64,000 nt of DNA from Stercorarius parasiticus (lineage: Eukaryota > Chordata > Aves > Charadriiformes > Stercorariidae): contig VWZL01004640.1 of assembly GCA_013396915.1 (NCBI GenBank), positions 129,030-193,029 of the forward strand. Direction: 5' to 3'. Positions 12,629 through 26,667 of this stretch are shown here, piece after piece. The stretch's first letter is position 1, and every line of letters begins with the position of its first letter. Below the pieces are notes generated by a model that was given only the letters and a program-made list of their open reading frames with translations, was not told where the DNA came from and did no database searches. A program made the position numbers and the translations under genes.

Positions 12629-15600
12629 AAACCGCTGGATTTCTGCCAAATAAATGGCCTGACAAAGAATTACAAAGCCAATAATAAATGGAGTCTCAAA
12701 TTAAACTCAAGGAAAGTGACATAAGCCTAGTAAATCCATAGTGGGACAGTGTAAGAAATGTCCAGCATCTCAGAATTATACAGACAGTACTATGGAGTGC
12801 GGTGGCGACAACAGACAGGAACACTCATAAACCACCTGCACATTTCAGTGGGAACATTCCCAAATAACATAAAAGGTAATATCTTAAAATTGTATCGAAC
12901 TTTATGTATTGAAACCATATGGTCTGTATTTTTTCAAGTTCCAATTTCGTAATGGTCCCTGCTAGTGCGGTTTTTCAGTTCTCCTTCGTTCGCTGTAGAT
13001 AATGTAGGCTCATTGAAAGTTTGAGACAGTTGCAGTTTGTATTTAGTCCTGTTAAGAAAAAGCATTCGGAGTCCGTAATTTACAATCCTCCAAAAAAACC
13101 CCAAGGGTAAAATAAAACTTCTGAAGCTTGCTTGTTCTGCTCCTTTTTGCCCTCACTAATTCTGGAACCAAGGAGGGAAGATTGGCTATGATATTCCTAA
13201 ATGATTGCTATGTCAACATTTTTAATTCTTGTAGTCTGAAGTGTAGTACTCTTGGATGTCACATTGAGATTGCACCCATTGTAATGGATGGATTTATTTT
13301 TTTTTATGGTGTGGTGTTTTATTTAATGTGAGCAAGAACATCGGCCTTCTGAACTGGTATTGATAGAGAACAGGGTCATTCTTCTTGAATGAGCAATGTG
13401 TTTCTAGCATCTTACCACTTGTCACTGTTGAAAGGTGTTAAAGGGTGAAAGACTGCTATAGGAAAAGAATAAAATACATTTTTACATAATAGGTTCAATA
13501 CACTGAAGTAATGATACTGATTTCTGTTTGAATCTTGACCTGAAGAGGTTTTCAGCTGATCCTTTTTTTCCCCTTGTACCAATTTTCTCTTTCTGACTCT
13601 GTTGAATAAATATTGCAGAAAGTTTTCAGCCTGTAAAGAAGGTTTTTATTTCTTTTTGAATATTTTTGCTTGAGTTTTGTAAATTTTTTTTTTAAGCTGG
13701 TAAAGGTTTCTTTCAGACTTCTACTGTTAAATGTTGAATACACAAATGCATACAAGGCAAATCTGAGGGTTCGTCTGACTTCCCAGGATCAAAGCAAGCT
13801 TTTTTCAAGTATTAAATGATACTACATTTCTGCAGATGTCACAGAAACAACTGACGGTTAGAACGATAGCAGATTCCTGGGGAATTCATGTCAAAATTTT
13901 AGTCTGAGTGTTTAAAAAGTTGCCTATTTATATTAATATAATCTCGAATGGACAAAACAGCACAGGTATGTATTCTTCCAAACGTATCATACTGTTTCCT
14001 ATATATACTCCTGCTATTTACATAGAAAATACTTAAAAGCCTTTCCTGGTAATTTACTTTATGTGATTCTTGTACTGTAATCTTGTTCTTTTTATTTTTT
14101 ACTTAGTATCTTAGGAAGGCTAGCTATGTTATATTCTTTCCTTCAAAACAAGACAAAAATCTGTCAGTACTTTCTCTATTAATATTTTATAATAGCTGCT
14201 TGTTTCCTGGGGTATATTTGCATGGCACATCTCTTCTTTACCCATGTGATCTGTGGATTTGTGAGGTTATAGACGGAAGTGGTAGCAAGGTACTTAACTA
14301 CAGCTGGTTTTCTGTAGAGGTAATTTGCTGTCATTACACTGGGATTATGTGAACCAAAAGACCTGAGAATTCAAAAGCTGGCATCCAGAAAAACTGGTGA
14401 TCTTACATTCGGTGCCTCTGTCCACCTGTGGAAGGGATTCCTGGATCAGTTGTTGGGACATCTGCTGTAAATGCTGGTGGAACCAATTGATCACATCCTG
14501 TTGCCTCTACTTAATTTTTTGAGCTATATCTGTCTCTTCTCCCTCCCCCTTTTTCTGACACTGAGCTATAGCTGTGGTAGTCTAAAGACTTGGCAAGAAG
14601 ATTGTCCTGCCTACAAACCTATCGTGTCTGTTACTTCTGTATTGGTTTCTTACTGCTTTGTGTGGTATTGTATTTATCTCATGGTTATTTGTATTTACCT
14701 ATGTGTTTTCTTCTGCTGTTGAAACATTTTTCCATTGAAATATTTTGATTTGAAATATTTTAAAGCTAGAGTGGCATTGAGATATTGCTGAAATTATGCC
14801 AGAGGTAATTAATGCAATGGTTCTTATGGTCACTTCTTGGCTGAACCACTGCACCTATAATTCATATCAGATGTCTCTAATGTCATGCAGCTTAGTCAGG
14901 GTTGAGGAATGAGGTAACTCATGGGTGATATGTCTGAAAATTGTATTTCTTAAGAAAAAACTTAGACTAGAACTACCTGATATACAGTTTTCTTGAAGTA
15001 TTTCATGCAGATGCCAGTTAAAATATCACCTAACTTGAAATATGGTGATTTTGTTTTGCATAGCAAATAAAAGAATTTTTGTGTTTACATCAGACCAACT
15101 TGAAGTACACAGGTTTTTTTATTTTAAAACCTAGCAAAAATATGAGTTATGTCATTTTGCAAGGAAATATCACTATTTAGGAAAGAGTAATTCAGTGTAG
15201 AGATGGCATACAAATTAGCCAATTTTTTTTTTTAATAGTTATCTCTATGGAACTAAAAATTCATCTTTTGCAGGGAGGCCCATTTACAAAGAAAAGTGAG
15301 AGAAAGTAGTAATTTTTTAATGGTGTATGTCAAGCATGGAGCCTTCAGAACACGGCGGGAACAGGGCTTGTGTCCTTTTTCTCTTCCCTTTTTGTTATCA
15401 AGATGTTGGATATCACATTGAAGATGAAAGAAAAGGAAGAAAAGAAAAACTGAAATTTTAATTTCAAGTGAAATTATGAGACTTTTCAAAAAACACATGA
15501 TAAGCGTAGGTGTGTGCTCGTTGGTGGCTTATTTTCACTGAAGTTAAGATTGTAGCTCATTCTGTCCTTCAATAAGAGCACAATTCCTTAACTAAGTCAT

Positions 15601-18497
15601 TTCAGTAATCTTTTTTTTCAGGTGAGAATAATTCTTTCTGTGGGCTTCCTGCCTTCCTGATCTGAGGAACATGAGTGCTCTTAATGAAGTCACTTTTATT
15701 TCTTTGATTTCTCTGTGCATTTAGTGTCTGATAATTACTTCAGAAAGCCTTAAAGTCCCTGTGAAAAAAATAAAGATAACTTGTTTAAAGAAGTGAAGAA
15801 AGGAATGAAGATCTATTTGAACTGTCCCTCCTTCCCCAGAGTGTTGCATAAATTCATACAGTAAAATCATGGCCTGTTCAAGTATTCTTTCCAATCTGTG
15901 CAGTGCTTTACTCTAAAAGTAACCTTAGAGATGACAGTAAAATCTACTTATTGAATGCTTGGTTACTCATTGTAAAACACCAGAAAATATGGAAGTGTTT
16001 TAGTTCATACTCTACAGATGTTACTAATCCTCTGAAAAGCCTTCTAAGCATAATATTTTATTGGTTTGCACAGGATTTCATAATCCTAAACCATCGAGGT
16101 TAATATTCTTTTTTGTTTTCAGTTTATTGTCAACACCCAACATAGTGGACAGAGCAGATTGATTAGAAAGGTGGCACAGGATTGAATTGTAAAAAAGAAT
16201 GCACAGAGCTACCTGGGACTTGTGCATTATAACAGGAGGATACATTAATTATGAATTTGCTGATTAACTAGTTTGGCATATAGACCAGATATCACTCCAG
16301 GATAGTTTTATTTAAAATGTTCAGAGGTGGTGGTATTTGTGCATTTTACATCATTCCATAGTTAATAGAGTGAAATCTCAGGCTGTTCTAAGCAACTTTT
16401 AAGATGGAGTTGTAGCATGGAGAGTATCTAGCTTTTTTTCAATAATGTTTACTTAGCAGGGATAACTAGTACTACACTTCAGTATTTCCAAGGGAAGCAT
16501 TTTAACCTTACCATGGTAAAAAACGAAGGGAAAAAACAATTGTTAATTGGAAGGGAATTAGTGTGTATTCTGCTTCATAGGATTTGTTCTATCTAATGAC
16601 AAGAAGTTCAGTGGCATTAAATATATAGTGGAATAGAAGTCAAGATCTAGACCGAAGCTTTTTAATAACATTTGTATCTGTAGCTAATGAAGAATAAATG
16701 TAATACTAAAATGCAAATAGTAATTCTAATTAAAATCAGATTTGTGTCAGTGGAACTGTACTTTGTCTTGTAAGGCAACTCATGATTTAAGTTAACATAC
16801 GAAGAGAGGGGCCTCTGTCATATTATGCTGCTTTTTAACATTCTTGGCGTGAAAGTTACATGTAGCATGAAGAGTTTTCTCAGTTGGAGGGGAGAAGAAA
16901 AAAAGCTTTATCAGCAGACAGTGAAATAATAAATAATATCTGAATTCTTTCCCGTTGGAACTTCTAGGTTTTGGCAATAGTTTGTTTTAAAGGTGGCCTA
17001 GTTACAATTTCACTGCGTGTTTATTTAGAAGAGAGGGAAAGGTGTTGCTTTACGTAATCAATTGCAGGTTTTTTCTTTCAGCAGGTAGTCTCATAATATG
17101 TTTTAAAGATGTTGCTCTTAATTGATCAAGAGTTTATGTGAAGAGTACATCTGTAAACGTGTCCCGAAAGATTAACAGATGTTAAAGAATTCAAGTTCTT
17201 ACAGGTAGAAGATAAAGCATGGCAGTTCTTTTTCATAACAGTGACGTTTTTGTCAATAACACCTTCGTCTGATGACCATGTAGCTCTCCTTAAATATGTA
17301 TGCAAAGCATAATGGTAGCTAATTATATAGGACTGATAATGTATTCACAAAAGCAGAGCTCATTCATATTTCCTGGAATACATTAGAGTTGCCTTACACA
17401 TAGGAGTATCTGTGCTGTTATAGATCTATCCAATGCTGCAAACTTGATACACAAATGAGTAGTAGGATTCTGCCCTGAAATGTCTTATAACATCTAAAAT
17501 TTGGCACATAAACCCTTCCTATGTCACTAATAACTTTTCATTAAAAGAAAGTTGATTGAGGATGGAAAGGTAGACCTTTGAGGGTGAAGAACTTCCAAAT
17601 TTACCATTGTTTCCCTTGTAAATCCAATCTGTGTGGTGGAGGGAAGGGTCTTTACATATGAGTATGTGACAGTCATAAAAGACTATTTCATTAGTTGCAT
17701 GGCAATAAAAAGCTCACTTTGGAAACTGTAAACGTGAAATTTCCCAACTCTGAGGAATTTATTTGGTAAACTAAACAAAATCTTTTGATGTAACATTTTC
17801 ATTTGTTGTAGATGTAACGTTCTTAATGCTTTTTTTTCTTAGAAAAAAGTGAGGAAAAGCACATTCAATGCAAATATAACAACGCATTCCACTCCACAAC
17901 CTACTGTAATTATGCGTCATTAGTCGGTCATTCCCTGCGTCTGGTTCAAAGACAAAGAATGGCAGCAGTAGAAGGCTGTTATCAGTGGTAGAGAAGTTGC
18001 TGCTGTAGAGCACCAAAAGGATATGTTAACTATATTTGGCCTGCACAGACTGTTCCTTTTCCTTCCTTTTTTGCTTGAACTCTTTTTGCTTATCTCCTGG
18101 TTTTGGGGAGCTCCTGCCCAATATAATCCTGCAGGAAGGAGGAGGAATTTGAGGCTTTGTGAGGAGGAATACGGCATGGGGAAGCAGTTCAGCATTGCTT
18201 GCTTTACTTTGTGGTACTGGCTTTTTCCTTCCTGAATTCTTGCTACAAAAGTAGTAACTTACAGGCATTGTTGCTGCAAGCTATTGCAGTTGATCTTTTG
18301 GCCGTGGCATGGAATCAGGCCTGCAGAATGTTCATTTGCTTACTAGTGTAGAAGTCTGCCAAATTGGAAATGATTAATGCTTTAAAACTGGCTAGATATG
18401 GGCCAAAGACAAAGGAATTGTCCACTTCCAGGGTTTTCTCTGATGAACTTACAAAGCATATTGCAAGAGCAAGCTCTGAGGAATATGTCAGAGCTTA

Positions 18498-18533
18498 TTA
18501 AAAAAAAAAACAACCAAAAAACAACCATAAAAA
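18498..18533 (+). repeat. A-rich/CAACC simple repeat
   Basis: A run of A followed by CAACCAAAAAACAACCATAAAA. Confidence 0.75.
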
Positions 18534-19710
18534 TAGACCAGAGTAGAAAGTGTTTGTCAGCTTTAAGAGGGGTTTTTAAGAGTACCATATATATGTACAG
18601 CATAAATATGACACTAATATTTTAAATGTTTTATTTAAAATTGAGTTTAATGTTTTCATTTTTTAAAAGAATCAATTTTAGGGGTTTAGACTATGTATTT
18701 CTGTCATAGAAATTACAAAGGTAACACGTTTGGAATAGTCCAAATGCACAATAAATGTGCAATTGAATCTGGTACTCTTTTGATACAAACACTAGACCTC
18801 CTGACTCTTACTATGACACTTCATATTTAGATCATGGTCAGAGAGTTAGTTTTTTATAAGAACACTGATATTTCTGTACAAATGCTACTGAAATAAATAG
18901 TATTCGGTGCTTATGATTATTAACAATTTATCTGTGTAATTGCACAACCGATTTTATTTAAAGATAAGATGCTTTATGCATAAGCGTGGAATGCACATTC
19001 TCTAGAGAAAATCTTGACGTTTGTGCTGATAATGTGCAGTATGACCTGATGCAGTACTGCTTTGCTAAGGGAGTGAATCTCTTCAAAAAGATTATCTTAT
19101 GCCCCAGCAAGAATTGAGGCTTTGATGCAGTTTATTTGTTGGTACTAGTTCTGCAAACTGCTATATACCAAAGATGATCTAGAAAAATATTGATTCTGGT
19201 TATAAAACACCTGATCAGATATGTATTTGTTTTTAATATACAGTGGATAGACATACATCACTGCAAATGGATGAAAAAGAGAGATCTCCCAAGACTAGGT
19301 AGATATTCCCTAAAAATGAGTCATTTTCTTTCCACTGTGTTGGTTTATTGGGGGCGGAACTACTCCAACTCTATTTGTTAATTGCTTTTTTATTTTCTCT
19401 CTCTACCCATCTGTTGTAATTGATTGTGGTTACTTTTTCAACACCAATGAAAAACAGTAGCAGCAGAACTTTATTCTTGCTCTGTATGATAATGATTTCT
19501 TGTAATTCCACAGATGTATTTAATGTAGTGAGAAAGTGAGTGCACAAATCCAGACTTGATTTCAAAGTAACTTGTCCTATTGTAGATCCTTGTTCAGCGC
19601 TTTCTCCCAGAGGGTGATACTATAGAATGAAAGCTTTCTATATGTGTTTGTATGGTCTCTTACAATTTCAATGTGAAAGAGGTTCCTGGATATGGTTTGT
19701 CACCCATGAA

Positions 19711-19767
19711 GGAAAAAAAAAAACAACCCCACAACACAACAACAAAACAACCTCAAAACCCCACAAC
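19711..19767 (+). repeat. A/C-rich simple repeat
   Basis: An A11 run grading into AACCCCACAACACAACAAC and AAAACAACCTCAAAACCCC. Confidence 0.8.
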
Positions 19768-19860
19768 TTTTCTCAAGGAAGCAGTCTATCCATTTGGTCC
19801 TTGGGATGCAGACCTTTGCAGAACCTGCACATTACATTAGCATCGAGTGGTTTTCACTGT

Positions 19861-19890
19861 TGGAATCTAAATAGCTGGAATCTAAATAAC
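19861..19890. repeat. 15-bp tandem duplication
   Basis: TGGAATCTAAATAGC followed by TGGAATCTAAATAAC, one mismatch, then the start of a third copy (TGGA). Confidence 0.88.
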
Positions 19891-20670
19891 TGGATGCTGT
19901 TCTTGAAATTTCCGTATGTAATTGTGAAGTTGATTTGCAAAGCGCTCATGAAGCCTATGTGTGCCTTTGCAGAATTTTGGATGCAGCCCGTTTCCTGACC
20001 TGAGGCTTTGTAACACTTGATTGTCTGTGGCTCCTTTTCTAGTGATACATACAGTGTATCATATGCAAGGATAATTCCAGGTTGCAAAATGCTATGAAAT
20101 TCTTGGACGGCTGAAGCCACAGATCTTATGAAGCAGTAAATTATCTTGTTATTGGCAGAAGAATGCAGGGATTTTGAGTAGGCAACAGTTATTTATTCAG
20201 CTAACATGAAGCAAGTGTGGTGACATCTGTAGCTATGTTGACCCATTTATATCTGTATTAAATTGAACCAGAAGTTTGACACTCATAGTCTTTAAGATTG
20301 TCTCTATTCTGTAACATTCTATTAATCGAAACTGTCACCATTTCCAAGGAACACTGATAATCTAACGTGGCTTCCTGTATAAAATAGGTTATTGGGTTTA
20401 GCTGAAGTAATATTTTTTCAAATACAGTAGCCACTGTACTGTTTTTACTGTTCCACTTACTTTAAAAAAAAAAAGTCAACGTAGAACCTACCACATTTCG
20501 CAGGAAATATTTCTAGTGGTTAAATGGCCTTCCTGTAATAAGTACATATCCTCACACCTGACTTAATCTATTTTCAGTTTATTTTCATTTGTGTTTAGGT
20601 CCTCTGTTAGCTACTTCATTTTTCCCCTCAATGTAGATACTTTTGAACTGTGACAGTTGCCCACCTCATT

Positions 20671-20727
20671 GTTAAATCAAATATTAAATCAAATTGTTAA
20701 ATCAAAATACACTGTGTAGTGTATTTT
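20671..20727. repeat. TTAAATCAAA triple repeat running into a perfect hairpin
   Basis: TTAAATCAAA occurs three times between 20671 and 20707. It overlaps a perfect 10-bp inverted repeat, AAAATACACT (20704-20713), loop GTGT, AGTGTATTTT (20718-20727). Confidence 0.85.
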
Positions 20728-22689
20728 CTGATCTTTCAGTCAGTCTTGCTGATCTTCTCTGTACCTTCTCTAACTTTGTTCACTATTCATCCTCTCTATT
20801 TTTTTCCAGTTTTTATCCCTGTTCTGTGCAGATTGCATTACCAAATGTTAATGTTTGGCTGATAATCCACCAGGAGCCTTCAAGACTCTTGCTAAAGTGC
20901 CTAGATTATTTAGGTTTCTTTAATTTAGAAGGCTCCAGTTTCTATCCGGAATACATCTGTGTTTCCTGAAGAGTGAGATAATAAATACTAATATAAAAAA
21001 AGTAGAATATTTGGGTGCATGGTGCAATATTTTAACTGCTGGCTTTTAAGTATGCAGATTCAAAATTCAGCTGTTACAGCTCAGTGTTTTTTCCTGCATC
21101 TCCTAGGTCAATTAATACACAGATCTCCATCTAATTAGTCCTGATTCAGTCTGATGTAATTGCCACTGATTCCCACTAACATTAGTAGGAGCTATATAAA
21201 GACTTTATTGTGGAAAATCTTAGATTGACACTTAAAAAAATCTGAAACAGAAATAAAAAAAATATGCCACACTCCTCTCTTATGTCTGCCACTTGTTTGG
21301 AGGAGTCAGAGTGCATCAGCTTTGGGCTAGGTATGGTCAGACTATGTTGAATGGCACGTTTGTTTATTATGTTTCTATAGCAATTTGAGATATTTCAGGA
21401 TAATTGGGGTGACTAAATTAATATAAATTAATTCTATGAATATGAAAATACGTGAGCGTCTGTCTTCCTGAATTCAAATCCTGTGCAGCTTCTTCAGTGG
21501 TATTTAAAGTAGCCAAGAAATACAGTAAAGGAAACGTTACTTAATTCAGATAACTTCACATATACATTCACTGTCACAGGAACAGTGAGAAAGTGGAAGT
21601 ATTCTGAAAAAAGCATTAAGAGCCATGAAGCACCTTTTCAAGTACCTACAGAAAATGCCCAGAAAGAGCAAGTGAGTTTTCTATAAAAGTATATGTGGAC
21701 TCCATTAGTGGGTTCAGATGTAAGAGGTAATTTTTTTTTAATGGACATCACTATGGATCAGTGTAACATAATTTATATAGGACAAATGCAAATGGAACAA
21801 GTAAATGGGTTGGCATGATATTTAAAAGCACTTACAGTGCTAGGAAACTACTGAATAATTTTCCAGTGAAGAAATATAAACAAAGCAGACCAATGTTAGG
21901 CATATTTCAAGTGGCACTGAATAAATCCTGTCTCCTCTGAAGATACACTGTATCAAAGGATGCTCACAGGAGACTTTTAACTACCTACATCTCTGTTGAG
22001 TAGCACTTTCAGTAAATTAGCAAGGAAATTCATAAATTACAGAGAATTCAGATTCACTAAATGGAAAGCAGAGGATCCTGGAAGAGACATCCTGAGTGCA
22101 TTTCTTGCTGACTTGAAAGGAAGTAAGTGAAAATGGTGAAAATTGGGGAAGTATATCATTAGTGACCAAAAAGCAGGTTCATGTTAGTAAGGAATGCAAT
22201 TTACTGATCAATTTAAAGCTTTAAGTTTCAGCATGAACAGAAAATAACTACAGTGAATAAGGAACAGTGGAAAAAAGTAGTGTTAAAACCCAGAAGGAAC
22301 ATCAGAGTACTTTGCTAGAATGATGAAGAGCACAGTGTCTTTCTCTGCTGGTTTTTAAAAGGGAGAGTTTGGGTTACAAATAGATGAACCTTTGGAATGC
22401 CTCAATTGTCCTGAAGGGTCATTATATGAAAGGTCAATATTTAAAACAGCTTTAAGAGGGAAGCTCAAAGTTAGATCATGGGTCAAGAATCATAAGTCTC
22501 TTCAACTGTGGGTATAAGTACTTGAAACGTGAAACCAAACATGACAGTGATGAATGAGGGAGGCACACAAATGTCTGGTCTTCACAACAGTTTTTACAGG
22601 GCTGATTACCAAACACTTCAGAAGTTTATATAAAGCAATATTAACCTGAATGAGGTGGATAGGAGTGTACTGAAAGCAGATGAGAAATA

Positions 22690-23859
22690 AAATTAAGCAA
22701 AACCTGACTAACTTGATCACCTTCTGCAACAAAATAGTAGAAGTTGTTCATCTGGACTTCAGCAAAACCTAAGGCACTGTTTCCCACAGCCTTCTCCTAG
22801 ACAAACTGACAAGGCAGATTGGATTAGGTGGTCTTCAAGATGGGTAGGAAATGGGCTAAGAGATTGCGCTCAGAGGGTGGTAATCAATGGTTTTTACTCA
22901 ATCTGGCAGCCTGTCAAAAGTGGGCTCCCCCAGGGACTGATACTGGGCCTCATGCTGTTCAACATCTTCGTAAATGACCTAGATGATGCGATTAAAAGCA
23001 CTCTTAGTAAGTTTTGCTGATGACACTGAACTGGATGGTGACATGGACATGTCAGAAGGGAGAGCCATCTTGCAGAGAGACCTGGACAGGCTGGAAGAGT
23101 GGGCTAGCAAGAACAGTGTGAAGTTTAACAAAGACAGTTGTAAAGTCCTGTACCTGGGACGACATAGTCAAAGAGCCCAGTACAGACTGGGCTCTGTGTG
23201 GCTGGGGAGCAAACTTGCTGAAAGGGACATAGGGGTCCTGAAGGACAACAATCTGAACATGAGTCAGCAGTGTGCTGCTGCAGCAGTAAAGGCAAATCAG
23301 ATGCTGGGCTGCATCCCCAAGTGTATTACTAGCAGAGGTAGTGATCATCCCACTCTATTCAGCACTTGTCAGGCCGCACCTGGAGTACTGCACACAGTTC
23401 CGGTCCTCAAAATTCCAAAAAGATGTGGAAAGACTGGACAGGGTCCAAACGAGGGTCACAAAGACAATCAGAAGGGGCTGGAGGATTTGTCGTATGAGGA
23501 AAGACTGAAGGAGTGCAGGGTCTTTTCTTCCTGGAGAACAGAAGGCTTGGGGAGACCTCATCATGGTATTCCAGTACTTAAAAGGCAGCTACAAAAAGGA
23601 TGGAAGCTTTTTCTTCACAAGGAACAATATGGAGAAGACAAGGAGCAATGGGTGCAAGTTGCAGGAGAGGAAGGAAGTTTTTACAATGGGAACAGTGAAT
23701 TACTGGAACAACCTCCCCAGGGACATGGTGGAGTCCCCATTGCTGTAGGTTTTCAAGATGTGCTAGATAATCTCATCTAGGCTCCCCTTCCTATGAAAGG
23801 TTAGGCCAGATAATCTTCTAAGGTCCCTTCCAACCTCAACTGCTCTATGATTCTATGAA
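22690..23859 (+). mobile_element. CR1 LINE, 3' part of ORF2 (decayed) plus 3' tail
   Basis: A 5'-truncated CR1 non-LTR retrotransposon in the same orientation as the gene. Reverse-transcriptase landmarks occur in order: a motif-A remnant VVHLDFSK (from about 22742), the PQG box as GLPQGLILG with LFNIFVNDL (from 22922), and the catalytic box FADDT (23013-23027). After these come the C-terminal stretches resembling [35 protein letters not shown] and YLKGSYKKDG. The element ends with GGTCCCTTCCAACC and the terminal TCTATGATTCTATGA (23844-23858) characteristic of CR1. It is dead: a stop follows LDFSKT where the second motif-A aspartate should be, there is a frameshift just before FADDT, and another near 23340. 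The 265-codon open frame at 22983-23780 therefore switches out of the true CR1 frame part-way. The 5' limit is approximate. Confidence 0.93.
22983..23780 (+). pseudogene. Open-frame remnant of CR1 reverse transcriptase
   Basis: This 265-codon open frame is the longest in the window but is not a host gene. Codons from about 11 to 118 follow the CR1 reverse-transcriptase frame (FADDTELDGD to the MLGC region). After a frameshift near 23340 the true CR1 frame continues in the other + frames (for example HLEYC-like and YLKGSYKKDG segments). The open frame therefore mixes real CR1 protein with out-of-frame translation. It starts downstream of the PQG box, so it lacks most of the catalytic palm. There is no sign of a promoter or host fusion. 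Confidence 0.9.
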
Positions 23860-24609
23860 AAGCAAATTAGAGAAAGTCTAGGAGAGGAGAAAATTGTTGC
23901 TTATTATAAAGCAATTTAAACTGGTATCGTGAAGTAACTGTATCATGATAGACAATGATCCTTGGTTGATGTATGGTTTTCTGAGTTTGGCTCTCTGCTG
24001 AAGTTGAGGCAATAATAAAGAAAGGAGAAAGAGGAAAAGAAAGATTATCTTCCTTTAAGGCATCTGTTCCGAAGCATTTGAAATCAGAAAGGAAAGATCA
24101 CCAAAGCATACCTGACCTCCAAAATATTTTTATTATATATTCTGTTTTGTTAATACAGTATGTTGGTTATTAATCATTTGTATGGTATCCAGGTATCCAA
24201 AATTATTATATGTGGGTTCCCCTGTGAAATACCTAGCTGGTAATTGTTTGCTTTCCTTAATTGGAAAAACTCGGTTCCATAAACAGTTTTTAATAATATA
24301 AAAGCATATGAAAAAAAAAAAAAAGGGTGATGATATTCATAGGGAAGTGTGCAAGGGGGAAAGGAGTTTTCTTTATGGGCTATTTTTTCCAGCAACAATA
24401 AATATTAATTTTTCTGACAGTTATTTGGAATGTGCAAAGAAATACAGCACTCCAAGGGAGACCGATAGCATTCAGGCACAGAAACTGATGTGCTGAGGGA
24501 AGATACCTGGTTTTTTTCCTTAACAATAGCTATAAATATTTGAAGAGTGTAAATGCTAAAGCACAGAAGCACAAGGGGAGTAATGCGATGGGAATCCTAA
24601 AGTGAAAAA

Positions 24610-24720
24610 TTCAGATCGGCTGAGTATTAGGAAAAAAATGATTGGCAGTAAGACTAGATAATGTAGTGGAGCACTTTCCCAAAGGTATTGGTAAAAAGCC
24701 CTGTCTCAGTCTTCACTGAG
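24610..24720 (+). mobile_element. Possible old CR1-like remnant
   Basis: The text GAGTATTAGGAAAAAAATGA, followed by CAGTAAGACTAGATAATG and GTGGAGCACTTTCCCAAAGG, resembles the common CR1 stretch in which a short A-rich run precedes 'acagtgagggtggtgaggcactggaacaggttgccca'. The likeness is partial and there is no recognisable tail, so it may be coincidence. Confidence 0.3.
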
Positions 24721-26667
24721 TTACTTCCGAATAGATGGTATAAAGAAGCAAAAGCTATTCTGTGGGGAAACATGCTGTTCTTGGAGAGCTGTGCTAGAGG
24801 ACTTAATAGATTTGCTACAAGTCATTTCTGTGAATCATTTCGAGATGTGTTACAGATTTTTGCTTATTGTAAGAAGTTCTGTAACATTTCTGACAATTCC
24901 TACTCCGGTGGATCATAGTGAGTTTGTGTTCATCGCAAACTTAGTAAATCAATATCCCATAACAGTATTTTATATACATTATTCATTACACTTTTGTGAA
25001 ATAGACTGTTTTAAAGAAGAGGAGGAAATAGGCCAGTGCGAAAGATGTAAGATGTCCGTCTTCTGGCAAGGGGAGTGTTTGGGGGGGAATTCTGGAAGAT
25101 TACAGACCTAGTGATTTCACTATGACCTGGATTTCCTCCCTTTTTCCTAGTCTGTTTCTTCCTATATTCTAAGATTTATAAGCGTTCTGCAAAACAATAT
25201 TGACTTAAAAATGATCCAAAGGAAATGAGCACAGAGGGTTTTAGGAACGCGCTTCCTGAAAGGACCTGACCTTGTCTCCCAGAAGCTAACAGTATTTCTT
25301 CAAGACCATGTTTATACTTTCCATAGGCACAAGCTGGAACCAATAGAAGAAGGCTCGTGAGTCTTTCAAGAACTAATTCTTCCCCAGCACATAGGATATT
25401 CTGAATATTCACCCTTTGAAACGCCATCAGGAAGGACACCCATTTCATACTGAATAGCCCTTGGTGTTCATAAACTTCAGCTGTAGGTATCCTGCTGTGG
25501 GAGCTGGAAGTGATATGTATTTGAGTTATCCATTATATATTACTCCTTTCCACTTCAAGAGGAAGAAACTAAAAGTACTCGTGGAGCTGTTTTGGTCCCT
25601 GGATGTGGACTTGAGCAACACTATTGATCAATCACCATGTGCCTATCTGTCTCCATGTCCTCCCCCCTCTCCCCTCCTCCTTTTTACTGTGCCCATGGCT
25701 GAGAGTTTCCTGAGCCTCTAGAGGGGATGCTTAGAATAATTACCATATTACTTTTTCATTCAGGCAATTCTTACGGATAATGCTTATTTTGTGATCGTAA
25801 GATGGAAAAGCAAATTCCAGTCTTCCTCCCTTCTCATCCCTTGTGCCCGGTGTGCATATGTTTTTTCAGATGATACAAGGTGCAGGTCAGCCACTGCTGT
25901 GTTCATAAATATTCATACCTATATAGGTGGTGCTGGGGGAAATAAGTGACGGGTTAGCATAAATTAAGTATTCAGCAGAAGTCAGCAACATCAGAATTAA
26001 AATGGAAATGTGCATGATACAGGAAAAACTGATCCAAGAAAAAAAAAATACTTCTCTGTTTTTCATCAATCACTATATTTGGAAAAAATTAAATATTTTG
26101 CTCTGTATGAGATATGGCAAGTTAAAAGATGGTAAAATGCAGATTGAATTTCAAGAAAAAGCTAATAAACTGACAAAAGTAGCCAGAACCTGTCAGGAAA
26201 ATGTTGATGAGTCTTGTTCTTCCATAATCATAGAAGAGAAATTCTCAAAATGTCATTGTCCTGGACATCATAAGGCTGCAAACCTTGCTTGAGAGCAATG
26301 TTCATATGTATTTAGATATTTGATGCCTCTATTCTCCATTTATTTCATCAAGGTTCTCTTTCCCTGACTGGAAATATTAATCATTTTTAGACCATTTAAT
26401 ACATAAACTGTAGTAAGTGTTTGGACTATGTCCCTGGCATCTCTTCCACAATAACTAGTTTGTACATCATATTAGCAATAGATACTTGGTGATGTGTTAC
26501 ACTAACACATAACAACAGAAAGTTCTGTGAGAATGTATTATTGTAATGCATCATCAGAGTCGTACCAAAATTGTTTGGTACAATTGGCCAGTATGAACAC
26601 CTAAATGTCAATTTTGAGGTCCTTACAACCTTTGCTTGCAAGATATACTCATTTAGTGGACGCCTTC

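Noticed and set aside
18020..18270. Overlapping open frames on both strands around a moderately GC-rich patch
   Set aside because: Hydrophobic frame on + and lysine-rich frame on - are mirror effects of TTT/CTT-rich DNA. No homology.
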